A stretch of 64,000 nt of DNA from Ruminococcus sp. AF31-8BH (GTDB lineage Bacteria; Bacillota; Clostridia; Lachnospirales; Lachnospiraceae), in the NCBI RefSeq assembly GCF_003460605.1, contig NZ_QTVN01000013.1, forward strand, positions 1 through 64,000, read 5' to 3'. A program made the position numbers and the translations under genes. Below, piece after piece: positions 60,223 through 64,000 of the stretch; the first letter of the stretch is position 1; each line of letters begins with the position of its first letter. The notes under the pieces were generated by a model, which did no database searches, had not been told where the DNA came from, and saw nothing but the letters and a program-made list of their open reading frames with translations.

Positions 60223-60954
60223 TTAAAATCTTTCGTTGTTCAAAATGCATTCCGGATTGCTGATAAAGATTATATCAGCATAATCCTCACCCATCATTTT
60301 CGCAACTTTCTCGTAGGCTTTGCCCAGATGCGGTGTACGCTTTCCCATATCATGACCGTCAGATCCCACAAAATCAAGCATTTCTTCTTTCATTACTTTC
60401 TTGCAGAAACGTTTGACCATGAAACCGTCATCACCGATGATGCTGTCCGCGTTCATCTGGATATAGGCGCCCATATCTCTAAGTTCATCAATGAAGTCAA
60501 TTCCGCTTTTCACTACGGAACGGTAGCGTTCCACATGGGCAACAATGGGATAATAGCCATTGCGGATCAGTGCCTGTATCCTTTCACGGATATAAGACTT
60601 CTCATCTGATGTGCGAAATTCTGCAAGCACATACCGTGAGCCAGCCATGGTAAGCCGCTCACCGCGCTTCAGGCAGTCTGCCATATCCATGCTGGAATGA
60701 AGCTCGCAGCCTAAGTACATCTCAATTCCCTCATCGCCAATTTCCCTGGCCGCCTTCCGAAGTCTCAGGAACTGCTTCTTCACCAGTTCCATAGAAGGCT
60801 CAAACATATCATACCGAAAATGAGGGGTAGCAATAATCCCCCGTACTCCATCATCATATTCCTTCTGAAGCATACGGACGGACATCTTCAGATTCTCCGC
60901 ACCGTCATCCACTCCTGGAACAATGTGACAGTGAATATCATAAATACCTTTCAT
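60223..60954 (-). CDS. CpsB/YwqE-like tyrosine phosphatase (PHP fold)
   Basis: A 243-residue PHP-domain phosphatase starting YDIHCHIVPGVDDGAEN, which is the metal-binding signature. Further metal ligands lie in ATPHFR, LGCELH, VAHVERY and GSDGHDMG. It removes phosphate from the CpsD tyrosine cluster in related systems. It lies between the kinase gene and the Wzz gene. Confidence 0.92.
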   Translation of the reverse strand: MKGIYDIHCHIVPGVDDGAENLKMSVRMLQKEYDDGVRGIIATPHFRYDMFEPSMELVKKQFLRLRKAAREIGDEGIEMYLGCELHSSMDMADCLKRGERLTMAGSRYVLAEFRTSDEKSYIRERIQALIRNGYYPIVAHVERYRSVVKSGIDFIDELRDMGAYIQMNADSIIGDDGFMVKRFCKKVMKEEMLDFVGSDGHDMGKRTPHLGKAYEKVAKMMGEDYADIIFISNPECILNNERF

Positions 60955-61013
60955 TTATTCTGGTCCATTTCTATACTGTTCTGTTTATATGACATTCAGC
61001 CGGACAGAGAAGG

Positions 61014-61703
61014 TTAATACTTGCCATATTCTCCGTACTTGCCATATTTGCCATACTTGCCGTATTTACCGTATTCCTTGGTGTCTACCTTGTTCAGGAT
61101 CGCACCGATGATCGGGCAGTTGGTCTTCTCAAGCTGACCCTTGATATCCTGTACAAAATGGTAGCTGATGCTGCCGGACTCGATTACGATAACCGTTCCA
61201 TCACAGGAGTCTGCTACAACTGCACAGTCAATTACACGGCCAAGAGGCGGGGTATCTACAATGATATAATCATATACGTCTCTCACAAGACGGATCATAT
61301 CCTTAAAAAGACGGCTTCCAAGAAGTTCTGCCGGGTTCGGCGGAACAACTCCGGAAAAAATAATATGAAACTTCGGAAGATTTGTTGCGCAGATTACATC
61401 GGAAAGCTTGGCCTGCTTGGAAAGATAGTGGGTCAGACCCATGACTTCCTCTTCTACATGTACACGTCCCATCAGTACGGATTTACGAAGATCCGCATCG
61501 ATCAGAAGCACGGACTTACCGCTCTCTGCAAGGGAAGCTGCAAGGTGGAAAGTAACATTACTTTTTCCCTCATTAGGTGTACAGCTTGTAAATGCAATGA
61601 CCTTCTTATCGGCACCGCAGAACTGAATATTCGTACGAAGTGCCTTGTAGGCCTCATCCATGGATGTATCAGCTTTCCAGTCGCTAATTTTTACTTTTAC
61701 CAT
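61014..61703 (-). CDS. CpsD/CapB-type tyrosine kinase with K/E-Y-G repeat tail
   Basis: A 229-residue BY-kinase of the split Gram-positive type. It has Walker A SCTPNEGKSNVT, A' VLLIDADLRKS and B YIIVDTPPLG. The C-terminal tail is a run of seven K/E-Y-G units, giving seven tyrosines as autophosphorylation sites. Transcription order is kinase, phosphatase, Wzz. The DNA of the tail is a 9-base tandem repeat. Confidence 0.92.
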   Translation of the reverse strand: MVKVKISDWKADTSMDEAYKALRTNIQFCGADKKVIAFTSCTPNEGKSNVTFHLAASLAESGKSVLLIDADLRKSVLMGRVHVEEEVMGLTHYLSKQAKLSDVICATNLPKFHIIFSGVVPPNPAELLGSRLFKDMIRLVRDVYDYIIVDTPPLGRVIDCAVVADSCDGTVIVIESGSISYHFVQDIKGQLEKTNCPIIGAILNKVDTKEYGKYGKYGKYGKYGEYGKY

Positions 61704-61805
61704 AATTTGTTTTCACCTTATCTCTATGTTCTCCTGTAGTACCTGTCATGTGATTTTTCCCGAATTATGACTAGCATTTTAACGCATGACAAGGTCTGCT
61801 TAAAC

Positions 61806-61839
61806 ATTATACACTATATCCCTGTACTTGGCTAGTACA
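61806..61839 (-). promoter_or_regulatory. Promoter and overlapping palindrome of the polysaccharide unit
   Basis: TATAAT (61806-61811) and a fair -35, TAGCCA (61829-61834), are separated by 17 bases. A perfect inverted repeat, TGTACT-N5-AGTACA (61823-61839), covers the -35 box. The leader of roughly 95 bases has a long-range TGTCATG/CATGACA pairing (61742-61794). Confidence 0.55.
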
Positions 61840-61899
61840 TTTTCGTTCTTAAAATACACAAAAATTCACAAAAGATTCACAGCTTTTTACTCTTTTTGC

Positions 61900-62805
61900 T
61901 TACTCCTGGGGAGTTTCCTCTTCAACAGACTCTGTGCTCTCTTCTGCCTCATCTGGCTGGACTTCTGTCTCATCAGGCTGTCCCTCTTCCAGCAGATAGA
62001 CTTCTGTTTCATATACGCCTTTGGTCTCAGCTTCCGCATGGCTTCCTACATAAATATCAATATGATTGTTCTTGATGGCGCCGCCGCAGTCCTCTGCAAC
62101 ATAAACCTGGCCGTTGATCACAACCTTGGAGCCATATGGGATCACAGTAGGATCCACTGCAATGGTACGGTTGGTCACTGCCGTTGCACCTGTGGAAGTG
62201 ATTCCGTCTCTCCAGGGTCCGCAGCAGATACTGCACGGGCAGTAATGGGTAATGATGAAATTGCCAAGAGAACGAAGGGAACTGTCTGCAGAAGCCATCA
62301 CTGCTTCCCCTTCCATAACGCCCTCATCACCGCCAGTCTGGGTAACCCCTTCTACTGCATCGGCAAAAATGCCTTTTCCGGAACTTTTATGTATCACGCC
62401 AGCCTCTGCACTCTCCTCTGTACCTGAATTCTCTCCATAGCCTTCCAGATAAGAGGTAGGAATGTAGCCTGTCTGTATTTTGCCTGTTTCATCTTCAAAA
62501 AGGATACGGCTCCAGGCATCCGAGATAGTGCCTGTACGGCTGATCTCATCCCCTTCCAGGACTTCGCCGATAATGTTTCCCTCTTTTTTCCCCGGGTAGT
62601 CCAGAATATCGGCATCTATGGCCACAGTAACCGTATCATTCACTGCAGTTACTTCGGATTCCTCGATCTTAGGGTTCTCATCCCCGGAAGCAGTTTCTTC
62701 CTTATTCACTGTACTGACATTCTGCACGGCAGCTTCTTCACCAAACACGGTAACAGGCATTAGCGTCGAAACACATAATGCCATCATCAATATCTGTTTC
62801 TTCAT
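61900..62805 (-). CDS. Exported SH3b and 3D-domain protein
   Basis: A 301-residue protein with a signal peptide (MKKQ... to VFGEEA), an SH3b-like domain (about 50-120, with DILDYPGKKEGNIIGEVLEGD), a linker, and a C-terminal 3D domain with TSTGATAVTNRTIAVDPTVIPYGSKV and VAEDCGGAIKNNHIDIYVG, named for its Asp residues. Such proteins are often lytic transglycosylase-like wall enzymes (Rpf/YabE). The tail is rich in Glu. It probably has its own promoter region. Confidence 0.88.
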   Translation of the reverse strand: MKKQILMMALCVSTLMPVTVFGEEAAVQNVSTVNKEETASGDENPKIEESEVTAVNDTVTVAIDADILDYPGKKEGNIIGEVLEGDEISRTGTISDAWSRILFEDETGKIQTGYIPTSYLEGYGENSGTEESAEAGVIHKSSGKGIFADAVEGVTQTGGDEGVMEGEAVMASADSSLRSLGNFIITHYCPCSICCGPWRDGITSTGATAVTNRTIAVDPTVIPYGSKVVINGQVYVAEDCGGAIKNNHIDIYVGSHAEAETKGVYETEVYLLEEGQPDETEVQPDEAEESTESVEEETPQE

Positions 62806-62968
62806 GAATCTGTATCTCCTTACTTGTCTGTTTTATGAAAAGTTCATCGTTTCTTACTCTTTCCGATAAACATCAGCTTCCCCCTGCTCTTTGTTTATCA
62901 TATCACAGCCCCCTCTGGTTTTCAAACCCTAACCCCTATTTAAATTTTTTATTTTTTAAAAAAAACAT

Positions 62969-62997
62969 TTGACAAATTACTCTTTATCGTGTAATAT
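62969..62997 (+). promoter_or_regulatory. Promoter of tRNA-Gly
   Basis: TTGACA (62969-62974), 17 bases, TAATAT (62992-62997). Confidence 0.8.
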
Positions 62998-63036
62998 ACA
63001 TATTGTCGCTGATACAGATAGCGAAACATAAGAGAT

Positions 63037-63109
63037 GCGATAGTGGCGTAGTTGGTAACGCGCGACCTTGCCAAGGTCGAGACCGCGGGTTCGAGCCCCG
63101 TCTATCGCT
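63037..63109 (+). tRNA. tRNA-Gly(GCC)
   Basis: A 73-base cloverleaf: acceptor GCGATAG/CTATCGC, D arm GCGT...ACGC, anticodon loop TTGCCAA giving anticodon GCC, T arm GCGGG TTCGAGC CCCGT. Discriminator U, CCA not encoded. Confidence 0.97.
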
Positions 63110-63115
63110 CTAAGG

Positions 63116-63139
63116 CTCCGATTGCATCGGAGTTTTTTT
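63116..63139 (+). terminator. Terminator of tRNA-Gly
   Basis: CTCCGAT-TGC-ATCGGAG followed by seven T. Confidence 0.85.
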
Positions 63140-63171
63140 ATTGCTCGTTCTATAAAAATTCTTTCTATAAT

Positions 63172-63245
63172 AAAAGCCCTGCACTTTCAGGAAAGAACAT
63201 CCGCATTCAAAAATGCATTCCGTCCGTTTTCCTGGTGCAGGGCTT
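63172..63245 (-). terminator. Long hairpin after the AICAR transformylase gene
   Basis: AAGCCCTGCAC (63174-63184) and GTGCAGGGCTT (63235-63245) pair perfectly, with further CAGGAAA/TTTCCTG pairing inside and a GCATT hairpin in the middle. On the minus strand TTTTATTA follows, which fits a terminator. Confidence 0.6.
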
Positions 63246-63259
63246 ATTTTTATTTGCTT

Positions 63260-64000
63260 TTAGTGGTGGAACAGTCTGATTCCGGTAAATGCCATGGCCA
63301 TATTGTATTTGTTGCAGGTCTCAATGACATCTGCATCTCTTACAGATCCGCCTGGCTGTGCAATGTATTTCACACCGCTCTTGTGAGCTCTCTCAATATT
63401 ATCGCTGAATGGGAAGAATGCATCAGATCCAAGCGTAACCTCTGTCATCTGATCCAGCCATGCCCGTTTCTCCTCTTTTGTAAATACAGATGGCTTTTCG
63501 GTAAAGGTCTTTTCCCAATTTCCATCTGCCAGAACATCCATATATTCATCCCCGATGTAAACGTCGATTGCATTGTCACGTTCTGCTCTTGAGATGGTAT
63601 CTTTAAATGGAAGATTCAGAACCTTAGGGCTCTGACGAAGGAACCAGTTGTCTGCCTTCTGTCCTGCAAGACGTGTGCAGTGTACTCTGGACTGCTGTCC
63701 TGCTCCAACTCCGATTGCCTGTCCGTCTTTTACATAGCATACAGAATTGGACTGGGTATATTTCAGAACGATCAGAGAAACCTTCATATCACGCTTGGCT
63801 TCCTCAGATAATACTTTGTTTTCTGTTACAAGATTGGAAATCAATGCATCATCAATGGCAAGCTCCTGTCTTCCCTGCTCAAAGGTTACACCGAAAACCT
63901 GTTTATGTTCCAGCGGAGCAGGTACATATTCCGGGTCAATCTCGATCACGTTGTAGTTACCCTTTTTCTTCTGCTTCAGAATTTCAAGAGCTTCCTCTGT
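63260..64000 (-). CDS. purH: AICAR transformylase (PurH-type), partial at the window edge
   Basis: Only the C-terminal 246 residues or so are in the window; the reading frame stays open past the right edge. The visible part is the transformylase domain: VCYVKDGQAIGVGAGQQSRVHCTRLA, the SDAFFPFSDNIERAHKSGVKYIAQPGGSVRDADVI segment, and the MAFTGIRLFHH end. It formylates AICAR to FAICAR in purine synthesis. Whether an IMP cyclohydrolase domain is fused at the N-terminus cannot be seen. Confidence 0.93.
   Translation of the reverse strand, partial: TEEALEILKQKKKGNYNVIEIDPEYVPAPLEHKQVFGVTFEQGRQELAIDDALISNLVTENKVLSEEAKRDMKVSLIVLKYTQSNSVCYVKDGQAIGVGAGQQSRVHCTRLAGQKADNWFLRQSPKVLNLPFKDTISRAERDNAIDVYIGDEYMDVLADGNWEKTFTEKPSVFTKEEKRAWLDQMTEVTLGSDAFFPFSDNIERAHKSGVKYIAQPGGSVRDADVIETCNKYNMAMAFTGIRLFHH

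Noticed and set aside
61014..61078. Tandem short repeats as a possible CRISPR array
   Set aside because: The repeats are 9 bases long, in frame, and code for the kinase tail. No spacers are present.
63172..63245. Inverted repeat after tRNA-Gly as an insertion-sequence end or attachment site
   Set aside because: No transposase or integrase, no duplicated tRNA end, and its position and T-run fit a terminator of the convergent gene.

Overview
The window reads as chromosomal DNA of a low-to-moderate GC, Gram-positive, spore-forming anaerobe of the Clostridia, most likely a gut Lachnospiraceae (Blautia, Ruminococcus gnavus or Dorea-like). This rests on gene content and protein style: sigma-H in its usual ispF-cysS-mrnC-rlmB-sigH neighbourhood, a Spo0A-type effector domain, a flavodiiron protein, a multi-cluster ferredoxin, several small families I know mainly from Lachnospiraceae, and AGGAGG-type ribosome sites throughout. 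Nearly all genes lie on the minus strand. I see no insertion sequence, prophage or CRISPR array.

Layout. 0-7.3 kb: sseB-like gene, a GntR regulator, clpC, a small conserved gene, radA, and a flavodiiron protein. 7.4-11.1 kb: purE-purM-purN-purD. 11.1-19.6 kb: a long pyrimidine transcription unit, pyrC-pyrF-pyrK-pyrD-pyrE, continuing with small membrane proteins, an HD phosphohydrolase and an M29 aminopeptidase. 19.6-24.7 kb: a cold-shock gene with a long leader, DegV, a stand-alone Spo0A DNA-binding domain, and htpG with a CIRCE operator. 24.8-32.6 kb: a large surface protein, maf/HAD housekeeping genes, a ferredoxin, glnS and tRNA-Thr.

32.7-40.9 kb is the most distinctive part: a seven-gene surface-fibre operon of TasA/camelysin-like secreted proteins with a dedicated SipW-type (Ser-His) signal peptidase and a giant Cna-B adhesin. 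It is read from a structured leader just downstream of sigH. In Bacillus subtilis the tapA-sipW-tasA matrix operon answers to Spo0A/SinR control, so a link to the lone Spo0A domain and sigH is a reasonable but untested idea.

41-55.5 kb: the sigH neighbourhood, ridA, a beta-lactamase-fold exported hydrolase, a nuclease-helicase fusion, aspartokinase, trmO, a glycolipid glycosyltransferase/plsY pair, rlmD and a small alarmone synthetase. 55.5-62.8 kb: PAP2, LCP ligase, initiating sugar transferase, an Ig-like exported protein and a Wzz/tyrosine-phosphatase/tyrosine-kinase module. This is a capsule or exopolysaccharide assembly core without its own glycosyltransferases, flippase or polymerase. 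The window ends with a 3D-domain exported protein, tRNA-Gly and the C-terminal part of an AICAR transformylase gene.

Promoters were called by eye from -35/-10 matches. RNA structures were paired by hand and not folded by software.
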